Shown: positions 1 to 9,842, counted from the first letter of the stretch. The stretch is DNA of 64,000 nt from Pseudomonadota bacterium (GCA_023954855.1 JAGSGY010000017.1:1-64000), one strand, 5' to 3'. Notes: generated by a model not told the origin, from the sequence alone. Program-made: numbers and translations.

Positions 1-6
1 CCCCCC

Positions 7-101
7 TTGGCGGGCGTGCACTGCAGGCCCGAAGGGCCGAAGCGCAGGTCCGGTAAAACAGGGCCGAAGGCCCGTGAGCCTGAGCTCGAACTCCCTGTCC
101 C
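7..101. repeat. Long direct repeat, copy 1 (95 bp)
   Basis: A 95-base block recurs at 279-373 with only two differences (positions 65 and 92 against 337 and 364). It holds two perfect 5-bp hairpins with GAA loops: GGCCC-GAA-GGGCC at 26-38 and GGGCC-GAA-GGCCC at 61-73. No convincing gene lies in 1-475; open frames there are low-complexity and lack ribosome binding sites. The function is unknown. It may be a copy of a dispersed intergenic repeat family, or a structured RNA element beyond the window edge. Confidence 0.9.
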
Positions 102-278
102 GCTCTCTACGACGGCTCACCCAGAACCCCCGCCGCCTCCATCCCTCACACCGCCCCAAACGACGCCCGACCCCGGGCCGCGGTGTGGGCGCGGTCCCAC
201 GGCCAGGGGGGGCCTGCGCAGGGGGGACGGCACGTCCCCCTAGCAAGGGGTTCCGAAGGGAGGACGACAGGTCCCCAC

Positions 279-373
279 TTGGCGGGCGTGCACTGCAGGC
301 CCGAAGGGCCGAAGCGCAGGTCCGGTAAAACAGGGCAGAAGGCCCGTGAGCCTGAGCTCGAACCCCCTGTCCC
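279..373. repeat. Long direct repeat, copy 2 (95 bp)
   Basis: This is the second copy of the block at 7-101, offset by 272 bases, with 93 of 95 positions identical. The C-to-A change at 337 shortens the second hairpin but still leaves a GGGC/GCCC stem. The bases between the copies (102-278) and after the second copy (374-475) show no gene. Confidence 0.9.
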
Positions 374-475
374 CACGTCTCCCAATCTCCGCAGCCAACC
401 ACCACGTCCAACCGCCCACCACGCACAACCGCGGGAGATGGGGCCCCGGGCGGATGCACGGGCGTCCGTCGAGCT

Positions 476-1318
476 CTACGCGTCCATGCGCGCCCGCCAC
501 ACCAAAGTCTGCGTAAACACGTCCAACGCCGGCACCGCCGCCTCCTCCAGCTGCCCCGGCTCGTACACGTCGACGCGCGCAAACCCAGCCTCGCGCAGAT
601 CTTCAACCACCTGCTCGCGCGTCCGCTCGTCCACGACAAAGCCCCGGCCCTTGGTGAACCGGCGCATCAGCCCTCCCAACAGCGCACCAATGAACCCGGG
701 CTTGGGCTGCTCGACGGCGGGCACAAAGTCGAAGATCAGCGCGCTGCCAGGCCGCTCGGCGCACAACGCCGCAATGCGCCGCCACAGGGCCTGCTGGGTC
801 TCGGCGTCGAAGTACATCAAGAGGCCTTCGGCGACCACGCACACAGGCCCGTCCTCGTGCAGCGCGCCCAGGTCCATCTCGCGAGCATCGCCCGCAAGCC
901 GCCTGAGATTGCTGCGAGCCGCCACCACTCGCCCCTCTTCCGACGCCTCCAACAACCGTGCCTTCGTCGCCACCATCGCCGGAAGGTCCACCTCGACATA
1001 GGCGACGCCCGGGTCTTCGGAGAGGGTCGCGCCACGGCGTGAAAGTCCTGCCGCCAACTCGACGAACTGCGTACAGCCGGACGCTCCCGCCAGGTGGTCA
1101 ATCATCGTGTGACGCTGAATCAGGCTGTGCTGCAGAGACGGCGAGCGCCGAAACCATGCAAAGAAGCGCATCACCGCATTCGTCGCGTTGAACACCCGCT
1201 CTGCACCCCGCGAAGCGAAGAGGCCCGCGTACGGAAACTCCCCCCAGATCCACGTCTGCGAGGTGTACAGCGCCGTGACGCTCAGATCGCCCTCGCCCTT
1301 TTCGGGAAGCTCAGCCAT
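476..1318 (-). CDS. SAM-dependent methyltransferase, leucine carboxyl methyltransferase-like
   Basis: Predicted 280-residue class I methyltransferase of the LCM/PPM-like O-methyltransferase family. The SAM-binding motif appears as FVELAAGLSRRG, followed by an acidic strand end (YVEVDLPAMVATKARLL), and the family motif VVAEGLLMYFD. These match the order seen in bacterial members often annotated as polyketide or leucine carboxyl O-methyltransferases; the substrate cannot be read from the sequence. An earlier start at 1399 is possible but adds 27 residues that do not look like the family, so the ATG at 1318 is preferred. It is divergent from the universal stress protein gene, with an AT-rich intergenic region between them. 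Confidence 0.85.
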   Translation of the reverse strand: MAELPEKGEGDLSVTALYTSQTWIWGEFPYAGLFASRGAERVFNATNAVMRFFAWFRRSPSLQHSLIQRHTMIDHLAGASGCTQFVELAAGLSRRGATLSEDPGVAYVEVDLPAMVATKARLLEASEEGRVVAARSNLRRLAGDAREMDLGALHEDGPVCVVAEGLLMYFDAETQQALWRRIAALCAERPGSALIFDFVPAVEQPKPGFIGALLGGLMRRFTKGRGFVVDERTREQVVEDLREAGFARVDVYEPGQLEEAAVPALDVFTQTLVWRARMDA

Positions 1319-1385
1319 GCGCCAGACTAGCCGAGAACGACCCGGTGAGCCGCCGCTCTCCCGCCCCAGAAATGAAGGAATGACA

Positions 1386-1399
1386 TTGATATACGACAA
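1386..1399. promoter_or_regulatory. Candidate FNR/Crp-like site in divergent promoter region
   Basis: TTGAT-ATAC-GACAA resembles the FNR-family consensus TTGAT-N4-ATCAA with one half-site diverged. It lies between the methyltransferase and the universal stress gene and is also part of an imperfect inverted repeat (ATATACGAC / GTCGCGATAT, about 1389-1414). Universal stress genes are known FNR-family targets in other bacteria, but one degenerate match is weak evidence. Confidence 0.3.
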
Positions 1400-1446
1400 T
1401 ATAGTCGCGATATGTGGTACGTACTAGTCAGGCACTGGGAGTTCCT

Positions 1447-1878
1447 ATGCAGAAGGTCATCGCAGCCGTCCAGCCCAACGACGCCTACTACGAAGCTGTC
1501 CTGCTCACCGCACACCGCCTCGCAGGTGGAGACCGGCTTCGAGTGGTCAGCATCTACCCATCGCCCATCGACTGGGTGTCCGAGCAGACCAAGACCCCAG
1601 AAGCGGTGACCCGCAACGACCGGCGAAAGATGCTGCTCGCCATCGAGGCGGACCTCGAGCGGCTCGGACTGAGAGGCTGCGAGGTAAGAGTCCCCGTGGC
1701 GCAGCGCGCCAACATCGGCGACAACCTGGTCGAGGCGGCCAGGGCCTACGAAGCCGACCTCTTGGTCCTCGGGACCCACGGACGCACGGGGATCACGGCG
1801 CTCTTCACCCAGTCTGTCGCGGCGCACGCGGTGAAGCACGCGCCCTGTGACGTCCACGTGGTACGAAAGCGGGCCTGA
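1447..1878 (+). CDS. Universal stress protein, UspA family
   Basis: A 143-residue single-domain Usp. The fold signature runs from the N-terminal strand KVIAAVQPND to the C-terminal ATP-binding loop GTHGRTG at residues 109-115, and ends with the typical HAPCDVHVVR strand. The classical ATP-binding consensus is G-x2-G-x9-G-(S/T). Here the third glycine is Gln122 followed by Ser123, so nucleotide binding may be altered. The ATG at 1447 removes 11 residues of an upstream in-frame extension that is not Usp-like. It is transcribed away from the methyltransferase gene. Confidence 0.9.
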   Translation: MQKVIAAVQPNDAYYEAVLLTAHRLAGGDRLRVVSIYPSPIDWVSEQTKTPEAVTRNDRRKMLLAIEADLERLGLRGCEVRVPVAQRANIGDNLVEAARAYEADLLVLGTHGRTGITALFTQSVAAHAVKHAPCDVHVVRKRA

Positions 1879-1962
1879 TCCCCGCAGCTGCGCAAGCGGT
1901 GCTGGAACCGCGAGGACATCGCCACGCCGTATGCTGGGGCCTCGCAAGCCCAGGAAGTAGCC

Positions 1963-2685
1963 ATGGCCGACCCGACGCCGATTCGCGTGCTGTTCCTCCA
2001 CGGCCTCGAGGGCCATCCCAACGGCTCCAAGGTCATCGCCATGCGTGAGCAGGGTCTCGACGTACGCGCGCCAGACATGAAGATGGGCCTTCGAAACTGG
2101 CGACGCGAGAATGCGGCGATTCGCCAACTCCCGAGGCTTCCCGAGGTTCAATTCGCCCTTCTCCTCCTATGCGTCGGAGCCATCGGATCCCCCTTCGACC
2201 TGCGCCTCGCACTGCTCTCAGCCCTTGCCTTTGCATGGCTCGTCGCCCGACGCGGCGCGTTGTTCTCGGCCGCCCTCTCGCGCAGCTTCGATGACTGTGT
2301 GTCGGTCGCCCACGACGCCCTGGCGGGACCGGACTTCGACGTCCTCGTCGGCTCGAGCTGGGGCGGTGCCGTGGCCTCTGAGCTGCTGGCCTCCGGAGCA
2401 TGGTCTGGCCCCACCATCTTGCTGGCCCCGGCGGTTGCCCGCATGCATCGATGGGCGCGGCGATCCGACGGGGATGCTCGGATTTCCGCTGCACGTGCCT
2501 CGAGCGCGCGTGTGGTGATCTTTCACGACCCGACCGACGACGTGGTGCCGCACGAGGACAGCGTGGCCCTGGCCGACGGATGCGACATCGAGCTTCGATC
2601 CGTCGACGCCGGAGGCCACCGTCTGCTCGGCCTTCTTTCCGACGGCAGGCTCGCCGCGGCCATTCGAGAGCTTGCAGACGGGTAG
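1963..2685 (+). CDS. Alpha/beta hydrolase, YqiA-like esterase with inserted membrane segment
   Basis: A 240-residue alpha/beta-hydrolase-fold protein. It starts with the strand IRVLFLHGLEG, carries the nucleophile elbow G130-S-S132-W-G-G, an acid-loop candidate HDPTDDVVP, and a C-terminal GGHRL supplying the catalytic His. This order matches small esterases of the YqiA/UPF0227 type. Unusually, residues of about 62-95 between strand 1 and the nucleophile are strongly hydrophobic (including FALLLLCVGAIG and LALLSALAFAWLVA) and look like one or two membrane segments, so the protein may be membrane-attached. The substrate is unknown. Confidence 0.75.
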   Translation: MADPTPIRVLFLHGLEGHPNGSKVIAMREQGLDVRAPDMKMGLRNWRRENAAIRQLPRLPEVQFALLLLCVGAIGSPFDLRLALLSALAFAWLVARRGALFSAALSRSFDDCVSVAHDALAGPDFDVLVGSSWGGAVASELLASGAWSGPTILLAPAVARMHRWARRSDGDARISAARASSARVVIFHDPTDDVVPHEDSVALADGCDIELRSVDAGGHRLLGLLSDGRLAAAIRELADG

Positions 2686-2756
2686 TCGCCACCGAGCGGA
2701 CACGCTCTGAACGAACATTCATTGACACGCGTACAATGGTCGTGTAGTTCGCCGGC

Positions 2757-4070
2757 ATGCCCAACGACAAGCCGCTCGTTCGCGACCCCAATGACCCAGA
2801 CAGCGCGTACTGGTTCATCCACGGAAAGCGCTACGATCTGCGCGAATACATGGACAAGCATCCGGCGGGTCGCCTGCCGCTCGAGCTGACCCAGGGTCGC
2901 GACAGCACAGAGCTCTACGAGAGCTACCACAGCCTGTGCAAGCGTCCGAAGAAGATGCTCAAGCGCTTTGAGGTCACCGACGCGCCGTCGGGCTGTCCCC
3001 ATCACAAGAGTCCGTTCAACTGGGATGAGACCCCGTTCTACGACGACCTGAAGTCCCGCGTCATCGCGCACTTCAAGGCCCAAGGTCGGCATGCCCACAA
3101 GACGCCGTGGCAGGGATGGATGCTGCACGCGACCTGGACGACCCTGGCCGTGCTGAGCTTTGCGGCCTGGGCGCTCGGGCACTGGTGGGCGCTGATCACG
3201 CTGCCGCTCTTCTACTGGCTCGGCCCCTCGAACATGATGCACACCGGCAACCACTTCGCGCTGTCGACCAAGCCGTGGGTGAACCAGCTCGGCGGCCTGA
3301 TCGGTGCCGCCCATATCGCACCGGCAACCTGGCATCGCCAGCACAACATCGGCCACCACGCCTACACGAACATCAACGGCCTCGACCCGGATCTGAACCA
3401 CTTCCAGCACACCGAAGTGCCCATGCCCGGCTTCCGCCTCTCTCCCGACCAACCGTGGATGGGCAAGTACGTCTGGCACCGCTGGGCGATGGCGGCACAG
3501 GCGATGATGACCACGATGGGACCGAGCCTGCTCAACACGCCCGAGTACCTGATCGACGGGACGATGGCCAAGACCGTGCCCTACCTGTTCCGCTCGCGAA
3601 CAGAGGTCTTGACCCACGTGGTCGGCCGCCTCGCCGTGGTTGGCGTCTGCTTTGTGCTGCCCTTCTTCTTGTTCAGCCCCGCCAAGGCCGCGGTCTTCGC
3701 CTTCGTTCCACTCGCGCTGCACGGCCTGCTGTACTTCGCATTCTCACAGGTCAGCCACGTCAACGCGCGCTGCGTGCCGTCAAACGCCGAGCCGATCGAG
3801 TGGGCGGTGCATCAGGTCGGGACCTGCCAGGACTACAGCATGAAGAGCCGGCTGTGGAACCAGCTCTCGATCGGCCTGAACAACCAGGTCGTGCACCACT
3901 TGTTCCCGCAGGTGGCGCCGTGGCACTACCCCGCCCTCGCCGAGATCATCGAGCAGACCTGTCGCGATCACGGGGTGGACTACGGCACGTCGCGGAACTG
4001 GCTGCATGCCTTCCAGCAGCTGCTCGACCATGTCGCTGGACTCAACGACGCGCCCGAAGCCACACCCTAG
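2757..4070 (+). CDS. Front-end fatty acid desaturase with N-terminal cytochrome b5-like domain
   Basis: A 437-residue membrane desaturase. Residues of about 15-60 form a cytochrome b5-like domain (Trp-x-Ile-x-Gly-Lys-x-Tyr-Asp, haem ligand His35 in HPAG instead of HPGG, and a second ligand in YHS). The membrane domain has three His boxes: HTGNH at 162-166, HNIGHH at 196-201, and QVVHH at 377-381. Gln in the third box together with a fused b5 domain is typical of front-end (delta-4/5/6/8) desaturases making polyunsaturated fatty acids. Regiospecificity cannot be assigned. Its stop shares the palindrome CTAG with the convergent hydrolase gene. Confidence 0.9.
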   Translation: MPNDKPLVRDPNDPDSAYWFIHGKRYDLREYMDKHPAGRLPLELTQGRDSTELYESYHSLCKRPKKMLKRFEVTDAPSGCPHHKSPFNWDETPFYDDLKSRVIAHFKAQGRHAHKTPWQGWMLHATWTTLAVLSFAAWALGHWWALITLPLFYWLGPSNMMHTGNHFALSTKPWVNQLGGLIGAAHIAPATWHRQHNIGHHAYTNINGLDPDLNHFQHTEVPMPGFRLSPDQPWMGKYVWHRWAMAAQAMMTTMGPSLLNTPEYLIDGTMAKTVPYLFRSRTEVLTHVVGRLAVVGVCFVLPFFLFSPAKAAVFAFVPLALHGLLYFAFSQVSHVNARCVPSNAEPIEWAVHQVGTCQDYSMKSRLWNQLSIGLNNQVVHHLFPQVAPWHYPALAEIIEQTCRDHGVDYGTSRNWLHAFQQLLDHVAGLNDAPEATP

Positions 4071-4939
4071 GCGCGCTCGGCAAGCTCCAGCTGCTCGGTG
4101 AGCAAGCGGGGCCAGATCGCGCGGGAGAGCTCGTGCCCCATGCCCTCGATCTCGACCAGGCGAGCGTCGGGCACCGCATGGGCCGTCGCGCGGCCTGCCC
4201 GTAGCGGAATCAGGGGGTCTGCGGTGCCGTGAACCACCGTGCTTGGGGCACGAACCGTGGCGAGGCGCTCGAGCCGGTTGCCGGAGGCGGTGATCGCCGC
4301 GAAGTGGCGGGTGAAGCCCATGGGATTGTAGCCCCTCTCCCAGCCGAGTCGCGCGCGCTCGCGGACCCAGCCGATGTCGATGGGAAGCTCACCGCCGACG
4401 GTCCGAAACATGTGCTCGTTGCCGTCCATCGCTTGCTCTGCCGTTCGCGGCGAGGGCCCGAGTAGCGCGCGAATCGCCGAGGGCTCACCCACCATGTGCC
4501 GCACACTCCCCGGCCCGGACATGATCGACGTCATCGAGAGCACGCGCTCGGGGTGTTCGATCGCAATGTGCTGCGCGATCATGCCTCCCATAGAGATGCC
4601 CATCACATGGGCCTTCTCGATGCCGAGGTGGTCGAGAAGCCCCATGGCATCGCTCGCCATGTCCGACAGCGTGTAGGGCGCCGGAATCGACAAGCGGGCC
4701 ACGCGACGGCCGATACACTCGATGGGCGTGGGGGCTGGAACCCCCTCGAGCCAGCTCGACTCGCCAATGTCTCGGTGGTCGTAGACGATCACGCGAAAGC
4801 CCGCGTCCACGTAGCCCTGCACGAACTCGGGGTGCCAGACGATGTGCTGCGCCGAGATCCCCATGACGAGCAACAATACCGGCCCTTCGCCGGCGTCCTC
4901 GAAGCAGATGTTCAGCCCGTTTACGGGTGCAAAGGCCAC
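4067..4939 (-). CDS. Alpha/beta hydrolase
   Basis: A 290-residue hydrolase of the large alpha/beta family (epoxide hydrolase/lactonase/esterase-like). It has the oxyanion strand VLLLVMGIS, a YDHRDIGES turn typical of the family, the nucleophile elbow GISMGG, the acid in HGTADPLIP, and the catalytic His in GMGHEL. A GTG at 4939 is taken as the start because sequence further upstream is Arg/Cys-rich, not family-like, and would run into the promoter of the divergent lipoprotein gene. A longer form starting at 5035 cannot be excluded. It shares its stop with the convergent desaturase gene via CTAG. Confidence 0.85.
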   Translation of the reverse strand: MAFAPVNGLNICFEDAGEGPVLLLVMGISAQHIVWHPEFVQGYVDAGFRVIVYDHRDIGESSWLEGVPAPTPIECIGRRVARLSIPAPYTLSDMASDAMGLLDHLGIEKAHVMGISMGGMIAQHIAIEHPERVLSMTSIMSGPGSVRHMVGEPSAIRALLGPSPRTAEQAMDGNEHMFRTVGGELPIDIGWVRERARLGWERGYNPMGFTRHFAAITASGNRLERLATVRAPSTVVHGTADPLIPLRAGRATAHAVPDARLVEIEGMGHELSRAIWPRLLTEQLELAERA

Positions 4940-4989
4940 GTCGCCCTCCGTCCTTGCCCCATTCCCGAATTGAGCCGGTAAGATGGGAC

Positions 4990-5604
4990 ATGCGCACCGT
5001 CTTGCTAGCCGCTCTCGTCGCCGGCTGCTCGCCAACCACCCTGATCGACACCACCGACGCGCCGACCACAGGCTCCCGGCACCGCATGCCCTGGGTGGAG
5101 TTCAACGTCTGGACCGACTTCCTCTCGCTCGAGGTCGGGCTCTCCGACAGCTGCACATTCCTCGAGCCGATCGTCGACAACCACTCGGTGAGCAACCCAC
5201 CGATTCAAGCGTTCTGGGTCATCTACCAAAACGAGAGCGATGTGGTCGACGGCAGCCAGGTCGAAGACACCTTCTGGCTCGGCGACAGCTTCGCAAACCA
5301 CGACTACCCCGAGATCGACGGACTCGACGCCCTCGGATTCAAATTCCCCCCGCCGATTCAGCAGTCCTTCCTCTCGATTGAAGAGATTGTGCTGTCGGAG
5401 GACCGCCGGCAGGCCGACGCCGTGCTCGGCAATCCGCTCGATGTGCGCCTACGCATGGTCACCGATGAGATCGACGGCATCTGCACCATCACCCACACCT
5501 ACTGCGCCATGCCCTGCGACGAACCCAACGCGGAGCTGGACCACATCGAAGTCGAGCTGGGCTTTCTGAACACCGTGCAGAACGTGACCTTCATCGAGCC
5601 GTAG
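4990..5604 (+). CDS. Hypothetical lipoprotein
   Basis: A 204-residue protein with a 12-residue signal ending in the lipobox LVAGC (Cys13), so it is predicted to be lipidated and exported. The mature part is acidic, with a CTITHTYCAMPC segment near the C-terminus holding three closely spaced cysteines plus an earlier DSC, suggesting disulfides. No known domain is recognised. The ATG at 4990 gives a clean lipoprotein signal, whereas an upstream in-frame start would add an Arg/Pro-rich stretch. It lies 12 bases before the beta-helix lipoprotein gene and is probably co-transcribed with it. Confidence 0.7.
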   Translation: MRTVLLAALVAGCSPTTLIDTTDAPTTGSRHRMPWVEFNVWTDFLSLEVGLSDSCTFLEPIVDNHSVSNPPIQAFWVIYQNESDVVDGSQVEDTFWLGDSFANHDYPEIDGLDALGFKFPPPIQQSFLSIEEIVLSEDRRQADAVLGNPLDVRLRMVTDEIDGICTITHTYCAMPCDEPNAELDHIEVELGFLNTVQNVTFIEP

Positions 5605-5616
5605 TAGGGTCGCCGC

Positions 5617-7073
<1,457 letters not shown>

Positions 7074-7077
<4 letters not shown>

Positions 7078-7538
7078 CGCGCAGCAACCAAACGAGAGCC
7101 TGCACGCACCCGGCGGTCCCAACTCTCCGCGAGGCGCGCCGGTAGGTCCGGATGACTGCGGATCGCTCGCTGTGTCGCTGCATCCGCCCTGAGCGCGACA
7201 GCCACAAGCAAGCCATCGAACTGCACGTACTGCCCGCGCCGCAACGCAAGCTCCAAGAAGGCCTCGCAGGTGCCTGCCAACGCCGCTGCCACGTCCTGTT
7301 CTGACAACGGACTGAGTGTGACGTAGTACGGCGGCCGGTCCGGGTAGCGATGCTCCACCAACCAAACCTGCGAGCAGGCCGCGCACCGCGTGAGATCGGC
7401 CTCGGGATAGCTCCCATCCGAGACCGCCCAGAGCGTTCTTGCCCCCGGGATGCTCTCCTTCACAAGGTCCACGAAACCACCGCTGTGGCTCGTTCGGGGG
7501 GAGCCCGTCGAACAGGTCGGGCAGAAGGCGTCAGTCAT
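7074..7538 (-). CDS. Hypothetical protein with zinc-ribbon-like cysteine pairs
   Basis: A 154-residue protein with a CPTC pair at the N-terminus and a CAAC pair near residue 52, arranged as one four-Cys metal site. The sequence between the pairs and after (VWLVEHRYPDRPPYYVTLSPLS) looks like a small folded domain. The C-terminal half is helical and Arg-rich. No family was recognised. The stop is shared with the convergent beta-helix gene (CTAG 7074-7077). Its 5' end faces the beta-ureidopropionase gene across about 220 bases in which no further gene is seen. Confidence 0.65.
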
Positions 7539-7757
7539 CGAGGCTCCAGAGGGTCAGCGTAGCGGATCAAGGCTCCGCGCGTCGCGCTCGGCGCACAGCT
7601 CGCAAGGTGAACACCCACGATGCCCAAGCCATCGGATTCATCGCCGCGCCTGTCCCCAATGGACACACCTGACCTACACTGCGAGGTCCCTTCTCGCGGA
7701 GGCACGGCCAACCCCGTGCTGCAGCCCGCAGAATCGTCGATCAAAGAGGATGTCCGG

Positions 7758-8921
7758 ATGAGCAAGAAGAAAGAAGTCGCCAGCCTCGAGTCCCTCCTGC
7801 GCAAGCTGCCCGAAGAAGACCAGGCCGAGGCCTTCCGCATTCTCTACGGCGACCTGCCCGACGAGCTGCCCATCCCCGCCGAGCTCAAGAAGGACGCCGC
7901 CAAGCACAACTACGACGTGGCCGCCTACAAGTTCCACTGCAAGACCGAGCAGCGGCGTCCCGCCCGCATCGTGCGTGTCGGCGTCATCCAGAACCAAATC
8001 GTCGCGCCGACGTCAGCACCCGTACAGGAGCAGTTCGACGCGCTCCTCGCACGCACCGAGCAGCTCATCCACGCCGCCGGCGCAATGGGCGTGAACGTCC
8101 TTGGCCTGCAAGAAGCCTGGACCATGCCGTTTGCGTTCTGCACCCGCGAGAAGGAGCCGTGGCTCGAGTTCGCCGAAGAGGTCGATGGGCCTTCCACGCG
8201 CGCCCTGGCCAAGCTGGCTCGCCGCTACAACATGGTCATCGTCTCGCCGATCCTCGAGCGCGATGAGGCCCATGGCGGCACCATCCACAACACCGCGGTG
8301 GTGATCTCGAACCACGGCAACATCATCGGCACGCACCGAAAGAACCACATCCCGCGCGTCGGCGACTTCAACGAGTCGACCTACTACATGGAGGGCAACA
8401 CCGGCCATCCCGTGTTCCAGACGCAGTTCGGAAAGGTCGGCGTGAACATCTGCTACGGCCGCCACCATCCCCTCAACTGGCTGATGTTCGGCATCAACGG
8501 CGCCGAGATCGTGTTCAACCCGTCGGCGACCGTCGGTGCCCTCTCCGAGCCGCTCTGGCCGATCGAGGCCCGCTGCGCGTCGATCGCGAACAACTACTTC
8601 ACAGCGTCGATCAACCGCATCGGCACCGAGACCTTCCCGAACGCCTTCACCTCGGGCGACGGTCAGAAGGCCCACAACGACTTTGGGCACTTCTACGGCT
8701 CGAGCTACGTGTCGGCGCCAAACGGCTCGCGGACGCCCGGCCTGTCACGCGTAAAGGACGGCGTCCTCGTCTCCGAGATCGACCTCAACCACTGTCGTCA
8801 GGTGAAAGACAAGTGGGGCTTCCAGATGACCGGGCGCTGGGAAGAGTACGCAGACGCCCTCACTGAGGCCACCGAGCCCGACTTCGAGCCCCAGGTCATC
8901 GTCGACGCGGGTCTCGACTAG
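7758..8921 (+). CDS. Beta-ureidopropionase (N-carbamoyl-beta-alanine amidohydrolase), eukaryote-like
   Basis: A 387-residue nitrilase-superfamily enzyme predicted to hydrolyse N-carbamoyl-beta-alanine to beta-alanine, CO2 and ammonia, the last step of reductive pyrimidine breakdown. The triad is Glu119 (LQEAW), Lys195 ([15 protein letters not shown]) and Cys232 ([12 protein letters not shown]). Long stretches match the animal/plant enzyme as I remember it, including the N-terminal helical region ([10 protein letters not shown]...RILYG) and the [12 protein letters not shown] and MTGRWEEYA segments. The ATG at 7758 follows a good ribosome site (AAAGAGGA). No other pyrimidine-catabolic gene is adjacent. 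Confidence 0.93.
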   Translation: MSKKKEVASLESLLRKLPEEDQAEAFRILYGDLPDELPIPAELKKDAAKHNYDVAAYKFHCKTEQRRPARIVRVGVIQNQIVAPTSAPVQEQFDALLARTEQLIHAAGAMGVNVLGLQEAWTMPFAFCTREKEPWLEFAEEVDGPSTRALAKLARRYNMVIVSPILERDEAHGGTIHNTAVVISNHGNIIGTHRKNHIPRVGDFNESTYYMEGNTGHPVFQTQFGKVGVNICYGRHHPLNWLMFGINGAEIVFNPSATVGALSEPLWPIEARCASIANNYFTASINRIGTETFPNAFTSGDGQKAHNDFGHFYGSSYVSAPNGSRTPGLSRVKDGVLVSEIDLNHCRQVKDKWGFQMTGRWEEYADALTEATEPDFEPQVIVDAGLD

Positions 8922-8939
8922 AGAGCCGAAACGATGGAA

Positions 8940-8973
8940 CGTGACCCGGTCCCCGTCAACGGACCGGATCACG
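8940..8973. terminator. Bidirectional hairpin between convergent genes
   Basis: An inverted repeat CGTGA-c-CCGGTCC / GGACCGG-a-TCACG with an 8-base loop gives a 12-bp stem with one mismatch. It lies between the end of the beta-ureidopropionase gene and the end of the small zinc-ribbon gene on the other strand. There is no clear T-tract, so termination efficiency is uncertain. Confidence 0.65.
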
Positions 8974-8987
8974 CTCGTTCGTTCGCT

Positions 8988-9221
8988 TCAGCCTCCTCCA
9001 AGATCGTCCCAGTCGCCTGAGAGTTCGTCCAAGAACCCTTGGTCCGTGCACGACTCACAAAAGACGACAGGCTCATCGTCAATTCGACGAGCCGGTTCAC
9101 CGCAGGAGGCACAACTCTCCTGCGTTCGGAGCCTACGTGCTCGCATGCGCTCCGCCGCGGACACTTGAGACCCAAGCGGACGCAACAGCAAAATGCCCTG
9201 TGCGATTGATAAACGTGCCAT
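8988..9221 (-). CDS. Small zinc-ribbon protein
   Basis: A 77-residue protein with CASC and CESC pairs 15 residues apart (CASCGEPARRIDDEPVVFCESC), a typical zinc-ribbon spacing, followed by an acidic tail (FLDELSGDWDDLGGG). Function is unknown; such ribbons occur in small regulators and RNA/DNA-binding proteins. An internal ATG (MRARRL, 52 residues) is an alternative start and would keep the whole ribbon. It sits between two hairpins, which suggests an independent transcript. Confidence 0.55.
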   Translation of the reverse strand: MARLSIAQGILLLRPLGSQVSAAERMRARRLRTQESCASCGEPARRIDDEPVVFCESCTDQGFLDELSGDWDDLGGG

Positions 9222-9235
9222 TTCTCACCCCCGAC

Positions 9236-9262
9236 AAAAGCTTGCGGATCATTCCGATCCGC
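9236..9262 (-). terminator. Rho-independent terminator (minus strand)
   Basis: A perfect 7-bp stem GCGGATC (9244-9250) / GATCCGC (9256-9262) with a 5-base loop. On the minus strand it is followed by AAGCTTTTG, giving a short T-run. It lies just past the stop of the YciF-like gene and fits as its terminator. Confidence 0.7.
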
Positions 9263-9265
9263 TAA

Positions 9266-9814
9266 TCAAACCAACCCCACCTCGCGCGGAACCGGGATTT
9301 GATGGCGCTGCACCATCTCGGGCGTGGCCCGATCCAGTCCTCGGCTCAGCAACTTGTCCAGCATCCACTCGATCTGCTCACGCGTTCCCGTCAGCAGATA
9401 GACCGACCGCTCGAGTTCGACCCCAAGGCGCGGCTGGTCGAGCTGGCGCCACATCGACGCAAGGCTCGCGCACCCCGCAAGCGACCAGTAGAGAATGCGT
9501 AGGTTACAGGTTGCCAGCACCAAATCGCGCACCACAGGATCTTCGATAGCCAGGGCACTCTCGCCCTGACGCAGCAGCGCATCGAGAGCGAGGTGCCGCA
9601 CATCGCGAGGCTCCCGTCGAAGCGAGTCATTGCACTCCTGCAACGCTCCCAGCAGGCGATGGTTTACCTCGAGCTGATCGTCGAGCGCCGCCCTCAGCAG
9701 CAGGTCCGACGATGCGTCACGCATCTGAGTCAGTACCGCGCAGATGGGAGCATTCGCCTGAATGAGACGATCGAGCTCGTATGTACAGTACCCTTCAATC
9801 TTTCTGCGCAACAT
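9266..9814 (-). CDS. YciF/DUF892-like helical protein, probably without metal site
   Basis: A 182-residue all-helical protein that resembles the ferritin-like DUF892 (YciE/YciF) family: four long helices, the segment EDPVVRDLVLATC...YWSLAGCASLASMWRQL in place of the family's metal-binding helix, and a C-terminal helix after LLTGTREQIEWML. The Glu/His ligands expected in the helix VEHYEIA of family members are not visible (here LRILYWSLA), so if the assignment is right the protein has lost the di-iron centre. It has a good ribosome site (GAGGGGG) before the ATG. Family assignment is tentative. Confidence 0.55.
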   Translation of the reverse strand: MLRRKIEGYCTYELDRLIQANAPICAVLTQMRDASSDLLLRAALDDQLEVNHRLLGALQECNDSLRREPRDVRHLALDALLRQGESALAIEDPVVRDLVLATCNLRILYWSLAGCASLASMWRQLDQPRLGVELERSVYLLTGTREQIEWMLDKLLSRGLDRATPEMVQRHQIPVPREVGLV

Positions 9815-9842
9815 GTGACCCCCTCATAGTCCCGCTTATACC

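Noticed and set aside
2722-2737. TTGACA followed by TACAAT upstream of the b5-desaturase
   Set aside because: The spacer is only four bases, so the two hexamers cannot act as one sigma-70 promoter.
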